Shown one piece after another: positions 39,281 through 52,400 of a stretch of DNA of 64,000 nucleotides. Numbering within the stretch: position 1 is the stretch's first letter; each line of letters starts with the position of its first letter. A program made the translations under genes and the position numbers. Origin of the DNA: Lota lota (taxonomy: Eukaryota; Chordata; Actinopteri; Gadiformes; Lotidae); NCBI GenBank assembly GCA_026745465.1, contig JACYXH010000477.1, forward strand, positions 1,380,001 through 1,444,000, given 5' to 3'. The notes under the pieces were generated by a model, which was given only the letters and a program-made list of their open reading frames with translations, was not told the origin of the DNA and did not search any database.

Positions 39281-39342
39281 ATGGATGACAGAATACTACA
39301 TTTGCAGAAAAGACAATTCATGGAGCACACCGATTTCTTAGG
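39281..39342 (+). CDS. bhlhe41: bhlhe41 exon 1
   Basis: Encodes MDDRILHLQKRQFMEHTDFL and two bases of the next Gly codon. ATG at 39281 matches the family start. Donor gttggt is weak; the nearby gtaacg would break the frame. Confidence 0.9.
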
Positions 39343-40031
39343 GTTGGTAACGATTTTGTTTTGTAACGATTTGTCTATTTATATATTTGCTATCACTATA
39401 TGATATATATGTACACCGTATCATATAGTATGTTGTCTGTTGTCTAAAATACTAATCGACCATATTGTATTCCTTTTTAGGATGGAGTATCCCTCTCTCT
39501 ACATCTGCAAATCTAAGAGGGCAATGAAGCGCGAGGATGGCGGGAAGGTGCGCGCAAGGATAATTCCACTTGGCTCCCTAACTTTAAAGTCCTTTGTTTG
39601 ATATATGCTATGTGCGTGCGCCTCTTACTCACGCTCAACTCTATGTTTGACAGGACGCATATAAGTTGCCACACCGGTTGATAGAGAAAAAGAGAAGAGA
39701 CAGAATCAACGAATGCATAGGCCAGTTGAAGGATCTGTTGCCCGATCACCTGAAGTTGGCGGTAAGGTCCTTTTTCGGTTGTTTTTTTAATGTGTCGATC
39801 GTGGACTCGATCTCGTGTATATAGATCTATCTATATAAACTATAATATTGTTTACTGTAATATCCTGTGATATCCTTATAGACCCTGGGCCATTTGGAGA
39901 AAGCGGTGGTGCTGGAGTTAACGTTGAAACATTTAAACGCTCTAACTGCAGTCACAGAGCAGCAGCACCAAAAGATTATCGCCTTACAAAGCGGTAAGTC
40001 TCCACCTGACGCCATCTGAAATAGTCATCAT

Positions 40032-40074
<43 letters not shown>

Positions 40075-41174
40075 CGCGTCTGTGTATGTATATGTGTGTT
40101 ATGTTCTCATTGGGCACAAAAGTTTTAGGTATTTGCATTACCTTTAACATCATGCATTATGTTTTAATAGGTGATCAATCGATGAAATCTTCGATACATG
40201 CAGATTTAGATGCTTTCCAATCCGGGTTCCAAGCGTGCGCCAAAGAAGTTCTGCATTACTTGAATAAGTTCGAGAACTGGTCGACCAGAGAGCAGAAGTG
40301 CACGCAGCTCATCTGCCATCTGCACAAGGTGTTGGCGCAGTTTCAGCCTGCGGTAGCACCACTGCTTCTGCAGCAGCAGCTGCCCGTTGCGGGCGCGCAG
40401 CAGGAGCACGACAGGCACAAAGCCGATGGGCAGGCCAACTGTGTGCCCGTCATACAGAGAACCCAAGCCGGTGAGCTTAACGAAAACGACACGGACACGG
40501 ACAGTGGATACGGGGGTGAGCCGGACAAGCACGACGGCAAAAATACAGGATGCGAGCGCGCGGCGAAGGCGCAGGGGGGACACAGGGCGGTCAAGATCAA
40601 ACAAGAGTTTGGAGACGATCGTGTGGCCAAAAAAACAAAGATGAACTGTTCTGTTAATGGATTGGTTGGAGCAGACCCTTCCAGACCGGACCTGGCGCTT
40701 ATGAATTCTCTCATGGGAATACCTGGCGTGGGACAACAGACGCCTTTTTGCATGCCTTTCTACTTCATCAACCCGTCCGCGGCCGCGTCCTACATGCCTT
40801 TTTTCGATAAAAGCAACATTGACAAATACGTGTACCCAGCAGCAGCAGCAGCAGCGGCCGCTCTTACGTCCCCGTTCCCGTGGCTTTACCCTGGGATATC
40901 CGCGCACGCTGCTGCGGCAGCGGCTACGGCCGCGGCGGCGTTCCCCGGTTTGTCTGCAGAGAAGCGTGCTAACTTGGGAAGCTTCTCTCTCTCCCGGGAT
41001 CCTCAGTCTCCCGATAGTGGCGTGACCAACGGTGAGGCGGAGTTGGGCTCACCTGACGACACAGAGGAGGGTCGCGAGAGCGAGGATGATGAGGGTCGTG
41101 ATGATTATGGTGGTGGTGATGATGGTGATGATGATGATGTAAGCGACATGTCAAACGAGACCAAACACACATAA
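39281..41174 (+). CDS. bhlhe41: bhlhe41 (DEC2/SHARP1), bHLH-Orange transcriptional repressor
   Basis: Nuclear repressor that binds E-boxes and feeds back on the circadian clock. Exons: 39281-39342, 39481-39547, 39654-39761, 39882-39993, 40171-41174 (1353 nt, 450 aa plus stop). It starts MDDRILHLQKRQFMEH, close to human BHLHE41. The bHLH is about residues 46-103, with KLPHRLIEKKRRDRIN as basic region. The Orange domain is about 127-168 (DLDAFQSGFQACAKEVL). Then follow NDTDTDSGYGGE, a sumoylation-type IKQE near residue 260, CMPFYFINPSAAASYMPFF, two poly-Ala tracts (about 340-347 and 361-372) and an acidic tail. The Ala tracts and downstream layout favour BHLHE41 over BHLHE40. Exon 1 uses a weak donor (gttggt), the only one that keeps frame. 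Confidence 0.97.
39481..39547 (+). CDS. bhlhe41: bhlhe41 exon 2
   Basis: Encodes MEYPSLYICKSKRAMKRED, the conserved N-terminal segment (human has DYSSLYMCKPKRSMKRDD). Acceptor tttttag, donor gtgcgc. Confidence 0.94.
39654..39761 (+). CDS. bhlhe41: bhlhe41 exon 3 (basic region, helix 1)
   Basis: Encodes YKLPHRLIEKKRRDRINECI and the loop up to HLKLA. The proline in the basic region is typical of the DEC subfamily. Confidence 0.97.
39882..39993 (+). CDS. bhlhe41: bhlhe41 exon 4 (helix 2)
   Basis: Encodes TLGHLEKAVVLELTLKHLNA and TEQQHQKIIALQS. Leaves in phase 1. The next intron contains a TG/CG alternating tract. Confidence 0.97.
40034..40078 (+). repeat. (TG)n(CG)n tract in bhlhe41 intron 4
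   Basis: About 32 bp of TG followed by about 12 bp of CG, an alternating purine-pyrimidine run of the kind that can adopt Z-DNA. Confidence 0.9.
40171..41174 (+). CDS. bhlhe41: bhlhe41 exon 5 (Orange domain to stop)
   Basis: Carries the Orange domain, DTDTDSGYGGE, the IKQE site, poly-Ala tracts and an Asp/Glu-rich C terminus ending SNETKHT, then TAA. The open frame extends upstream into the intron TG repeat, but the acceptor gttttaatag at 40170 and family alignment fix the exon start. Confidence 0.97.
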
Positions 41175-42787
41175 TCCTTTACGCGCGGTTTCTGTGCTTG
41201 TACAACTGGCTATTCTGTCTGTGAAGCCTGTTATTTCTGTGCGTTCTGCTTAAAGAAGTTATCTATTCTTGTTGTTATGAAGCTTATTTTAAGCGAGTAA
41301 TTTTAAGACACATTTTCACAGTGGAATTTATCATATTTTTAGAAAGCAGGGGACATTTATGATAGCGCGTGCCTTTTGCACCTATGAATCAATTTGAATG
41401 ATAATCGACAATGATTGATATTTACAAATAATGTCTGTATTGTCCGTGGGGCATATTGTACTTATTTTTCTTTCTTTGACAATGAAACATTTAGGCATCA
41501 ACGTTGCCAGACCTCAAATTGAACTGTGCGCAATATCCATGTCCATGTCATCTATCATTTGTGTCTGTCACGTTGCAGCTGACCTCTAGCAAGGTTTTTC
41601 ACGGCCGACTCTGACTGCGAATCTTATTGACTGGAAACTAGTTTTATTCATGAAAATGTAAATATTATGCACTATGGAAAGTGTTCAAAGAAAGTGTAAC
41701 GCCAGAGTATACCTCACGCTGCCCTACATAATAGGTGACTCCTATTCTGTCAAGCCTATGGCTTACAGTCCATATGGACATGGATATGTTGAAAGTAGGA
41801 ACTTGCTCTTTTCTTTTTAAGATTTCTTTTTAAGTGTAACTTTCAACATATTCATCTTTTTAAGGTAAGAAAGGTATATGCTCCTCCAATCAACTATGAG
41901 TTGAAATGTTCATAGTTCAGAGGGGTCAACATGACCAGCATATTGTTGACTAGAACATTTCTACATAAACATGCAGTGATCTATACCTCCATGAAGCATA
42001 CGAGTATAGTACAATGGATAGCACTTTAAACAACCTTTTTTTAATGAATGTACATGAATTTTCCCAGCTGTTGAGGTTTGTATGTAGGATGAACTTTAAT
42101 CTTTGAGAGGTGAATTGCACTTTTCTCTGCCTTTGAGTACCTCCCAGTCCCCTTCAAATCAAAGTACTTTTATATACATACACACTATATAAATGTATAT
42201 TTAAGTCTTGTTTATAGAAAAAAAAAAGTAAACCTTGTCTTTCTGTATGATACGTTACTAGTTGCATCTCTGCCTGACAAGCAGTGGTCAAAGATGTTCT
42301 GATCCTAGAGTAGAACTTTAGAGGAAATACGACAAAATCGGGTATCATATGTTACAGACTATGATAAAATATTGACAACAATGCTTCAAATATGAATGTT
42401 ATTATTACCTGTTTTCTGAAAATGTTGCCCACTTTTCCTTGAAGGTAACTCCTGCGCGTGAGGTGTGGTTGAACTGCTCATTAAGTTCTCCTGAATTAAT
42501 TTGAGGGTTTATTTGATGATGCAGTCATGTCATTGCTTTTGTAGTTTGTTATTTTTCTTTTCTTTCTGCCTCAAATCTGCCATATCCTCAATTGTTATAT
42601 CAAGTGGTAGTATGTGTTTGTAAATAGCTTTTTGTGAAGATATCATGGATTATATACGTATTCTATGTCCATGTTTAGAAGTCTATGGATTTTTAAAAAC
42701 AGATTTGTCTGAGCAACTGTTGCACACTTTTGTTTATGCCCTACACATAAGTTGTTCTAAATTATTGCTAATTAATTGTAAAATAAA
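41175..42787 (+). other. bhlhe41: bhlhe41 3' UTR with poly(A) signal
   Basis: AT-rich non-coding sequence ending in AATAAA at 42782-42787, followed by a T-rich downstream element (ccttttttaac). A long AU-rich 3' UTR is usual for this unstable, rhythmic mRNA. Confidence 0.65.
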
Positions 42788-43307
42788 TATGAAAACCAAA
42801 CCTTTGTTATGCCTTTTTTAACATAATTTCTGTCATAACTCAACACACACACATACACTTATACTTAATTAAATTGCAAATGAAAAATGCTCACAGAAAC
42901 CCATACATTATATATAAGATCAAATAGTTTACACAACGTATTGTGGCAGAGTTGAATATACACTTTGAGAGGAGTGGTGGAGTGTTCCTTTAAAAGGCAA
43001 ACGCAAACCAGTGAGGAAGTGAGAAGTCTCCAGCCAATCAGGATGACTCAATCAGGAGGGATACAGTACAGGTGTGTGAGGAGCCAAATCAAAAGTGATT
43101 TAGCCTTGAGGTAGAGGGTCTGCTCCTTTTACGTACCAGGGCATAGGTAGTCGATTTATCTTCATTAGTTTAGTATACTACCCGTGCCCTGGTATATATA
43201 TATATTTATATAAAGTATTTGAACCCTAACCCTTTTTTTATAAGACAGTGTTCCCAAATAAGTGGATGTAGTCTTTAGAGAATGCTGCAAACACATCCTC
43301 CCAGCTA

Positions 43308-43537
43308 AAACCTCCCTGTTAGCAACCTTCATTAACACTCTTGTATTTTAACCTCCTTGTTAGCACCCTTCATTAACACTCTTCTCTTTTAACCTCCTTG
43401 TTAGCACCCTTCATTAACACTCTTCTCTTTAAACCTCTGTTAGCACCCTTCATTAACACTCTTCTCTTTTAACCTCTGTTAGCACCCTTCATTAACACTC
43501 TTCTCTTTTAACCTCTGTTAGCACCCTTCATTAACAT
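43308..43537 (+). repeat. 39-41 bp minisatellite, about six copies
   Basis: Tandem units of the form aacctctgttagcaccctt followed by cattaacactcttctctttt. The first three copies carry an extra 2 bp and more changes. Confidence 0.9.
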
Positions 43538-43698
43538 TAATTAACTTCATTTATTTTCTCTTGAAGTTGGACACAAAAACACATTTGAATCTTATGTTTG
43601 TTTTCCTATTTGAATGACAAAGTGTTTACATGGTTTGAGTTTATGTACACATGGAAATTACTTATTTAATGTATCTATGTTTCTCTGATGAGAAACCT

Positions 43699-43738
43699 AT
43701 TTAACACCTCACTATATGATTATAGTGAGGTGTTAAAT
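43699..43738. repeat. perfect 18-bp inverted repeat with 4-nt loop
   Basis: atttaacacctcactata (43699-43716), loop tgat, then its exact reverse complement (43721-43738). Lies between the 3' ends of bhlhe41 and rassf8. Confidence 0.95.
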
Positions 43739-44612
43739 GGGGATTTTTGTTAAATAAGGTGGGCTTGATAGGATTAAGCCTATCTGGCGCCCAGCTTGTT
43801 TGAGTACTTTAATTTATTGTAAGAAGGCCCTGTTACAGTGCAGAACAGCATTCAATGACTTATGTATTTTCATGAGTATGCATGTGGAATAGTCACACAC
43901 ATGCATGTGGAATAGTTACACATACTCAAGAAGCACATTTCAATTACTTTAATCAGTCAAAAGTAAAAAGTGGAAGAATGTACAGTAAGCCAAGGTTTTA
44001 GGCAGGTTGTCATGTGACCCAAGAATGAAGAGGCAAGATTACTCTCATTCTCACACAGGCTAACGTAAGAAAACTAAAAACAAAGGGATTGTGCTCTCAG
44101 CTCATCTAATGCCTTAAAGGGGATCATTCAGGATAGATTTTACCCTCAACTGGTTTACTCGTTTGATGTTTTTAATGACCCTGCTTTAAGTTTCCAAGAT
44201 TTCTTCTTTAAGGAATCATATCCATCAGATGAAAGACTTGATCATCTTAGTGCTTCAAGTTTAACTTAAGTTTATCTAGATATTTTAATAACATGTGGTT
44301 TTATGTATCCATTAATGACTAAATGTTCAATATTGTGACATACATTTATAGCACTGCATCCAGGTCAAACCTGCATTTGAGCAGAGGCATTTACAAAAAC
44401 AGTTGATCATTTTCATAAGCATGTTTGAAATTACAAAAAGTATATACTCATACTGATTTTGGTTCCATATTTATAAAAAAAAAAACGTTTAGCTTGCTAC
44501 GGCCCCTGGTTCTGTGATTATTGGTGAAAGGGTTCCACCTACTGGTAAACGATTTTATAAACTGACAAAGAAAAAAGTGCTCTTGAAACATCATTGTATT
44601 TGTCAACACATT

Positions 44613-44618
44613 TTTATT
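44613..44618 (-). terminator. rassf8: candidate rassf8 poly(A) signal
   Basis: AATAAA on the complement, 1.75 kb past the stop. The implied 3' UTR would include the long (CA)n tract at 45206-45340, read as (UG)n in the transcript. Confidence 0.35.
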
Positions 44619-45205
44619 AAACCATGCAATCCTCGTTACATCAGCAGGCACTTAGCCATTCACCTGTCAACATGTTGCTGGACATTAAGGCAGAACAAAC
44701 AAGATTTGTACATTTTGACATCATACAAGAGGAGTGCACAAGACATACAACAGCTGTAATTGATAACAGCTACCTGACATACACCTATTGGGTCACAATG
44801 TGATTCACCAGTTATCCGAAGGTACTAGAGTATTACGGTATGATGACATCAAGTGGCAATATATGTCAATGCAATGTTACAGCACATATCATTGAAACAA
44901 TCTTACAGTAACAAATCGGAAAGTGGTGTCTTAAACTGGCTAACTTTTGTGGAGTACAAAGTTGTGTATGGATTCTTTAGAATAATACTGTTGGGAGATA
45001 ATTTCTTTGTTTAAATGCTTTTTGTCATCGTTACTTACATGGAAACAATCCTGTATTTGATATAAGCACCTGTGATAGACCTGTGCTTTGTCTATATTGT
45101 TGAAGTTCAATGGTTTTCACTCTCTACAATGAAAATAAGGCACTTGTGTTTATAGTTAATAGCTGCTGAGTCAGTTCTTAAAACCAAAGATGGCTTTTAC
45201 ACTCG

Positions 45206-45342
<137 letters not shown>

Positions 45343-46364
45343 CAGGTTTAACATTTAACGTTGAAGGTACTGTTGTTCTAGGTGCTTGGAACATCCAAAT
45401 ATGGCTACATTTACAACACATGCAACAAGCCCATATAATCTTTGGCAAGCCATCTTCACAGATTAACGAGCATAACAAAATGGCTAAAATAAACCGTAGT
45501 CATCTTAAAAAATAACACTGTTTAAATGCAGGAGATACTAAAGACATTGTATAACTATAACATGTCATTGTAAATGCATTGCTTCATAACATAGTAGTTG
45601 GATAAATAAACGTGAATGTGGATAAAACGAAGTAAACAAGCATTCTGGTACTTAAATTGGAAATAATAGCTTTCCTCAGCAACAAAACCACTTGCTATTT
45701 GTGCATAACTGGTCCTAGTCAATAAGGATTGAACTCAGATATGCAGAAACATAGGACTACCTAACATACTTGAATGGCCTGTGGGTGTGTATCCTTCGTC
45801 ATATAGCTCATTCTACAATACTGTTCAGAAACATCCTTCCTAGAATGGCTTGCTACCGTTCAATATTGGGCGATAGTTTTGGAATCACGATGCAGGTCAA
45901 TTCCCCATGCCGGCCATTCAGCAGGCACACAAGTGGACAAACGTGAGAATATTTCTACAGCGTGTGAATATGTTTCAGAAGGTATGCCAATTAAATTTGC
46001 AAAACACACACTTCCATGAGATACACATTCATGCTGCGGCGCAAAGCAATGCACAGCACTGCCTTCTCATCATCATGCCATTGTTTTCTAACTACCCTGC
46101 AAAGGCAAATGAAGTGCTCAATAGCATTCATAAAACATAACACCTATCGTTCATCAGCTGAGCCTTTTCCCAGGGCCCAGTAAGTAGGGGAGTTAGGAGG
46201 CTGAGAGAGAGGGAGAGACAGACAGAGAGAAAGATCAGTGCATAGGAGAGGGCTACTGAGGTATGCTGTACCAAGAGTCTTGTAAGGGGTTTCGGCATTA
46301 GGGGAGTTGATAAGAGACATATATGCAGATGTTGTTTCCACACACTGCGGGGTTGTGTGCTGCC

Positions 46365-46486
46365 TCAGACGTAGATTCCGTCCGGGTTTAGACCAGACTT
46401 CAGAGGGCTGTGGAGGACCCGAAGGCGACCAGGAACTGGGTGGGTGTACAGCGGACGCTTCAGGGAACCACAGAGAGCTCCCAACT
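46365..46486 (-). CDS. rassf8: rassf8 coding exon 5 (C terminus)
   Basis: Acceptor gttctttcag, then [32 protein letters not shown] and GIYV before TGA. Human RASSF8 has GSLKRP and NPEGIYV. No ATG-initiated reading frame in this orientation reveals the exon; it was found by homology and by the phase requirement. Confidence 0.93.
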
Positions 46487-49400
46487 CTGAAAGAACACAG
46501 GGGGAAATCATTGTTGTTTAATTAAATGAAGTCTTCACATGTGAATGTTTCAATATATTTTCATGGAAAATGAAACATACTGGAGGGATAAGACTAGGTA
46601 GAGCGGTGGGTTTCAGAGTGGCCTTTAGAGGTCAGGGTAGCAACTTGTTTTTAGTCACTCGCTTCGACAATAAGCAGTTGAAAAAAAAATTGTAAAAAAA
46701 TAGGGTTGGGCATTTTAGGTTGTAGTTATCACTGACAGTTATAAAGTGAAATTCTTTGTATTTGTAAAGTAAATTTTCTCGGTTGGATACTTTCAAAATC
46801 GAGCTTTCTCTGGCTATGACTCCAAATTGTCTACTCTAGCTTTAATTTCCTTTTCTTTGACACAATTTTATTCTTTCAATAAAATGTTACACCACAAAGG
46901 GTCAGTATTGTGCTGTGAACAGCAACACATTTCTATTAATTCCATAAAAGCAAGAACAAAAGGTCTGGCTGATCAACACACATTCATTATGAGGAAACCA
47001 TCTTAGAAGAGACCACTGAATGAATATGTTGTCATGCGCAATATATCTTTGAATCTAAAATGGACTTGTGTGTGTTTGATTTTAATAGCGTTCCTGTGTG
47101 GGGTAAGGAATATTAACAGAATCTAGTATTTAAACCATTATGTAGTTTACCCCTTTTTAGCCTTTTTACCTTACCTTCAAAGGTGGAGAGAAAGAAAAAT
47201 TGACAAAAAGAGCCATGGGTGACGTTGGGCATTCTTTATCCAGGCAATTGTGGGCATGGGAACTCTTATTGCCACTGGAGGGGGCTGGATGTCAATTACA
47301 CTCTTCCTCTCTCTTTTTTTCAAATGCCTGGAAATCAGCAGTATTAACCCCTATTTTTAAGGCTGGCAATCCAACCACTGTTACCCCTTACAGACCTATC
47401 CGTATTCTCTCAGTTAATTCTTAAGTACATAAAAGAGTATTTGTTGACAAATTAATAGCCCATCTAGACCGTGGCAATTCCCCACTGCATCCTAGGCAGT
47501 TTGAATTCAGGAAACATCATTCCACTGAGTTAACAAATGGCTATTTTATTGAACAAATTAAATCCAGTCTTGATAGGGGAGGTGTTGTTCATATTGTTTC
47601 CTTGATTTAAAAAAGGCTTTTAATATGGTCAATCATAATGTTCTTCTATCCAAACTGTCATGTCCAATTTCTCTACTATGCATTAAAATGGAAGGAGTCC
47701 TACCTAAACTCAAGAAAACATTGCACAAGATTGAATGACATATGCTCATCTTTTTTGACTGAACCATTGGTACCATCCTAGTTAAAGAGAGGTAACAGAA
47801 ATTGTTGAGCACTCTGGGCATGATTGTAGATTCTACCTTAAATGTTAAGAAACATTAAAAAAAAAGTATCCAGAAGTGTTAGAGCTAGCTTAATGAATGT
47901 TAGACATATTAGGCATCAACTACCTCTAGCAGCTGATAAGCTCTTTATGCACTCAATGATGCACACACTTATCTTACTGTGCTACAAGCTGGTCCCAGGC
48001 AAGTGTGACTACGCTTAAACCATTATACACTCTTTACAAACCATCTGTGAAGATTCTTGATAAGGAAAAATCAAGGAGCTACCATTATTGCATCATCATT
48101 GAAAAGTATAATGTATTTAACTCTGACAGTTTCTTTGTTTTGCAGAGATGTCCCTGATGTATAAATTAATTCATGATTTTGCACCACCATCACAACAATT
48201 AGTGTCATTCTGCAGGGATAATGCTAGGGATGTTTGATAATGTGTGTCTATTTGTAAAAGTTGCTAATTCTATTGTTTTTAATAGTTTATATTGTACTGT
48301 ATTGTTTTTAATATCTTCCTGCCCAGGGACTGCAGATGTAAATTAGCTATAAAGCTCTGTTTGTTGTGCACGGCCCTGGTAAAATAAAATAAATAAAATT
48401 AAAGGCAAACTGGTAATGGCCCATTGTTAACACTGACCTAATATAAAAATGTTTACACACATGTTCATAATAAACTCAATGGATGATTATCAACAGCAGT
48501 GTGTGCATTAGTGAATCTGTGTGTGTGTGTGTGCGCATGCGTGTAGCTTACTCTTGACAAAATCCCACTCCCCTGAAAGTGTTAATTGTAGCACAAAACA
48601 ACACAATACGAATCTACGTGACTAAAACAAACTAACGGCACAACATAGGTCTTCGTCCTACTTTGCTTGAACACACGCTTGACAGATGCGTCCAATATGA
48701 GGATAATATCTGAAGGATCATGGATGCATCAGTAAATTCAGGGTAATAACAGGTTAAACCTGAGAACTTGGTTTGGAGTCTATAATTTCACTTCACGCAT
48801 TACACCACACTATTGGCTATGAGGATCAACGAAGATCAAAACTAAAAGAAGCACTTTTAAGAGGAAGGCATTGATTCATGATGGAATTCACCAATGCCTC
48901 CCTCTGATGAGCAATGAATGATTGAATTAATTTCATTGGCATATACAAACATGGGAAGAATATTGTGAATGCTAGAATTCTTCAAACAACATTGAAGAGG
49001 AAAGCAATTAGATAAGAGGGCTATCTTATGTGAATGACAGGCAAAATGGATTTCCTAAATGGGCTCATAAAGAGGGAGGCGCAGTCAACTCAAAATAGAT
49101 ATTCAGAGCATTTCCCTCACCAACAGCTGATGGATGGCTATATAAACAAATCACACTCAAATAATTACTCTTACCTACAGCACCTTGGAACTGAACTTAA
49201 GTTTGAAGTATCTAGTATGCGCTGCCTCTGGCACTCAAAAAGAATGAAATTAAATGTCTCCATAAAATATTCACAATTGTCCTATTTATGGCAACCAGTT
49301 TGACTACTGACCATCAGACTTCTTGACTATTTGCCGTATTCCCATCAGTTCAAGCAATTTATTGTTGAGTGGAGAGTTTGAAAAAAAAACAACTAAACCC

Positions 49401-52400
49401 TAAAAAAATAAGGATGCATCCATGGGACTTTATAAATAGATTACCGATGCTCTGGCTGGGGGGCGGGTTCTCGGGGTGGTCCACAAGCTCTGCCGGCAGC
49501 ACGGTGACCTTGGTGCCCGTCTGCTGGATGAATTGCTGCAGGTTGACCTGCCTCAGCTCCTTGGTCAGCTGCTCCAGGTCCTGCTGCATGTCCTTCATGA
49601 AACAACAGGAGGTGTTGTTACGGTTAATCCTAAGGGGAAACAGGTGCACCCTGCTGCTGGATGGGGTTTAAAACTGGCCCGACAGAGGGGCAGATTTACA
49701 ACAAGGCTCATGGTTTGTATGTTAAAAAGTATCAGAACAATAACCCACCAATTTGTAAGGGATAATGTACAGCGAGCCGGTCACTATTGTAAAATAATCC
49801 CTGACAGGGTGATGCAGGACCCCGACGCAAAGCGGAGGCGTCTACATTCTCCCATTTATTACACGGCTACTTACTAAATAAACCATTAATTTGACACAAA
49901 ATACAACAACCCAAAAATATTTTACTGATTTAAAAATGATTTGATTGCTGCCACTAATAAAATATGGTTGAAACTGCGTCCATAGCAGCGGTCTGTTATA
50001 CATAGCAGCGGTCTGCTATACAAAAAAATAATAATCACAGACCGAAGAATGCCGTAGTTGACCAATCAGAATAGAGTATTCAACAAAGCCGCGTAATAAG
50101 TTAAGTTGTTAAAGCTAGTATATGAAGTTTAATTTTAGTCTTCAAACCAGTCGCTCCCACATTTTCTTGGCCCTGCCTCTATTTTGAGGTCTTAAAATGT
50201 TTTTTTTTCCCCTCACACTTTGTTAGGGGCACAATCAACATGTGCCCCTAAGATCAACGTACCAGTGAAGTAGTTCAGTAGTTTGCCCATGGCCAAAAAT
50301 CATCGGGGGGTATAAGGGACCCTAACCCTTCATTGTTTTATTAAAAAGAATTGCAGTCAAATATCTAAAGTCTATAAGCCAGCAAGCTCCCAATATGCAA
50401 CCTGTGGGCTGGGAAACATTGCTTTAAAAACAGATGTGTGCACAATATCCTCTCACCTGTAGCCTCTTGCTGCTCTGTCCCAAAGAGCGGTCGATAGCGC
50501 GGCAGCTGCTCTCCAGCTGGAGGGCCTGGCGCTCCTGGGCCTTCAACTCTGCTTTGGCTCTGAGGGCTTGGGCCCGAGCCTCTGCCTCGCTCAGCCACTG
50601 GCTTTCCTGTCGCTCCCTCTGCTGCCTCTCCTCTTCCAGGCCTGCTTCAACAGACTGACACGGTAGCAATAGGTTTGTTTAAACCCACTAGAAGCTACAC
50701 CTCAAGTAAGCAAAGAAATAAAACGAATCAATCTTGATCAGCATTAATTTAGTGAAATATGCTTTCTGTTTCTATTGAATATGCTTTCCTTTAGCCACGT
50801 AATAATCTTTAAATTGTTGGTCTTAAAATGCAGGGCTAATGAGTGTCAACTTAAGTGCCCACTTCACAACTCCTCTATATCAGCAGCTCACCTGTACCAG
50901 CCCCATCTTCTCCTCCATGTCCTGCTCACAGCCCTGCAGCCGCCGGTGCAGCTCCTGCAGCCGGTCCTCCAGCTGCCTCTCGTTCTCCAGCTCAATCTGC
51001 AGCTCGCTCGCCCAGAAATCCTCTTCCTCCACCTCCACCTTGTTTTTCCTCAGACGTCTCTCTAGCTTCAGGATCTCCTCTGTCAATCCTCCTCCTCCTC
51101 CTCCTCCTCCTCTGTCCATTCCCCCTCCGGTCACCCCACCATGCCCCCCTCGCTGCTCCTCCCCCCAGGCCTGAAGCTCAGCCTCGTAGGACGCCAGCCT
51201 CTTCTCCAGCACGCTGAGAGTCTCCCTCTGGAGACCCACCAGCCGGACCAGATCCTCCATGCGGCAGGCCCAGAGGCCGGCGCCCCCCATGTGCCTCGCG
51301 GCCTGCTGATGGCTCCCGCCGTCGGCCACCAGGAGCATCCTCCTCTTGGCCTCGGCCTCCCCGACCCTGCCTCCGCTCAGGATGTCCCGGAGGCCTCTGG
51401 GACCACCGCTGAAGGTGAGCGACTTGCGGCGGGGTTCGCGGCGTCGCATGGAGCGGTCGTTGGGGTGGCGGAACTTTGCCAAGGGCGGGAGGCTTTGGCG
51501 GTGCAGCCCGCGTTCAGGGCCCCTCAGAGGGGGGCCTTCTGAGGGGGGCCGCTCAGTGAGGGAGGGCCCCGTGCGGAGCAGGATGAGCTGGACGTCCCCG
51601 GCATACTGACCCCAGGTATTGAGGGAGGACACAGGGCTCTCGTGGGGGGCCAGGAGACGTTCTGAGTCTCTCCATTTCTCCACTAGAGTGTATCTCCCAG
51701 TGCGACCTATAGGATAGACAAGTAAAAAACACACCATCATTACATTTCCGATGAAAATCATGTTGATGGCGCGTGTGTGGGTCCTGCTATATGAGCAGGA
51801 CCAGCCACACACACTTACCTGCAACTTGCAAACACAAAGGTGGCCATACACAACCTATACTTTAAATGAGCCCACAATACACATTGCATCTGTGAAGTGC
51901 TTGAAGTGCTTGAGTGCTTGAAAACACTTGAAAACACCAACTAATCTATGTCATCGTATAGTTGCTTTTCAGTGGATTATGTAGCTTGTAACATTCTGAA
52001 AAATACAAGATGTGGGGAGGGTTAAGAGACACAAAGAGTTGCCAAGAACCCAGCTTGGTGGGGGAAGGAAGGTTGAGTAAGACCTTCCCTCGTACACTAC
52101 ATAGGAGGAAGTGAAGTCAATACAGCTTCCTTCCCCGTCTGGGCCCAATGAATAGGAGAGGGGTGCTTTAGAGATCCTGACAGACTCTTCACTTAGCATA
52201 TGAGGCTTTTCCTCCACCTCAGCAGGCCACACATGTTGGTTTATCCCAGTCAGTCATCACTTTCAGTTAATAACGACAGATGTGCTGCTATTGTGGCAGG
52301 TCTGTACTACATTTAGATAACACTTTGCAAGGGGTTTATTATTATTTATTCATTAATTAACAATAGTTATTGCAGTAATAAGCATTATTATAAAGCAAAG

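Larger units (their letters stand above)
42800..44612. other. convergent intergenic region
   Basis: No coding sequence seen. AT-rich DNA with the minisatellite and the hairpin listed separately. Confidence 0.6.

Noticed and set aside
40038-40170. bhlhe41 exon 5 ORF extended upstream to the TG repeat
   Set aside because: The extension translates the intronic TG/CG tract; the acceptor at 40170 gives the family junction.
40206-40907. 233-codon - strand ORF
   Set aside because: Antisense shadow of the GC-rich last exon of bhlhe41.
49359-49444. Alternative rassf8 C terminus by reading past the exon 4 donor
   Set aside because: The extension is AT-rich and unlike RASSF8, whereas the exon at 46365-46486 supplies the conserved GIYV end.
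51141-51609. + strand ORFs of 87-133 codons
   Set aside because: Shadows of rassf8 coding exon 2, which matches RASSF8 in the other strand.
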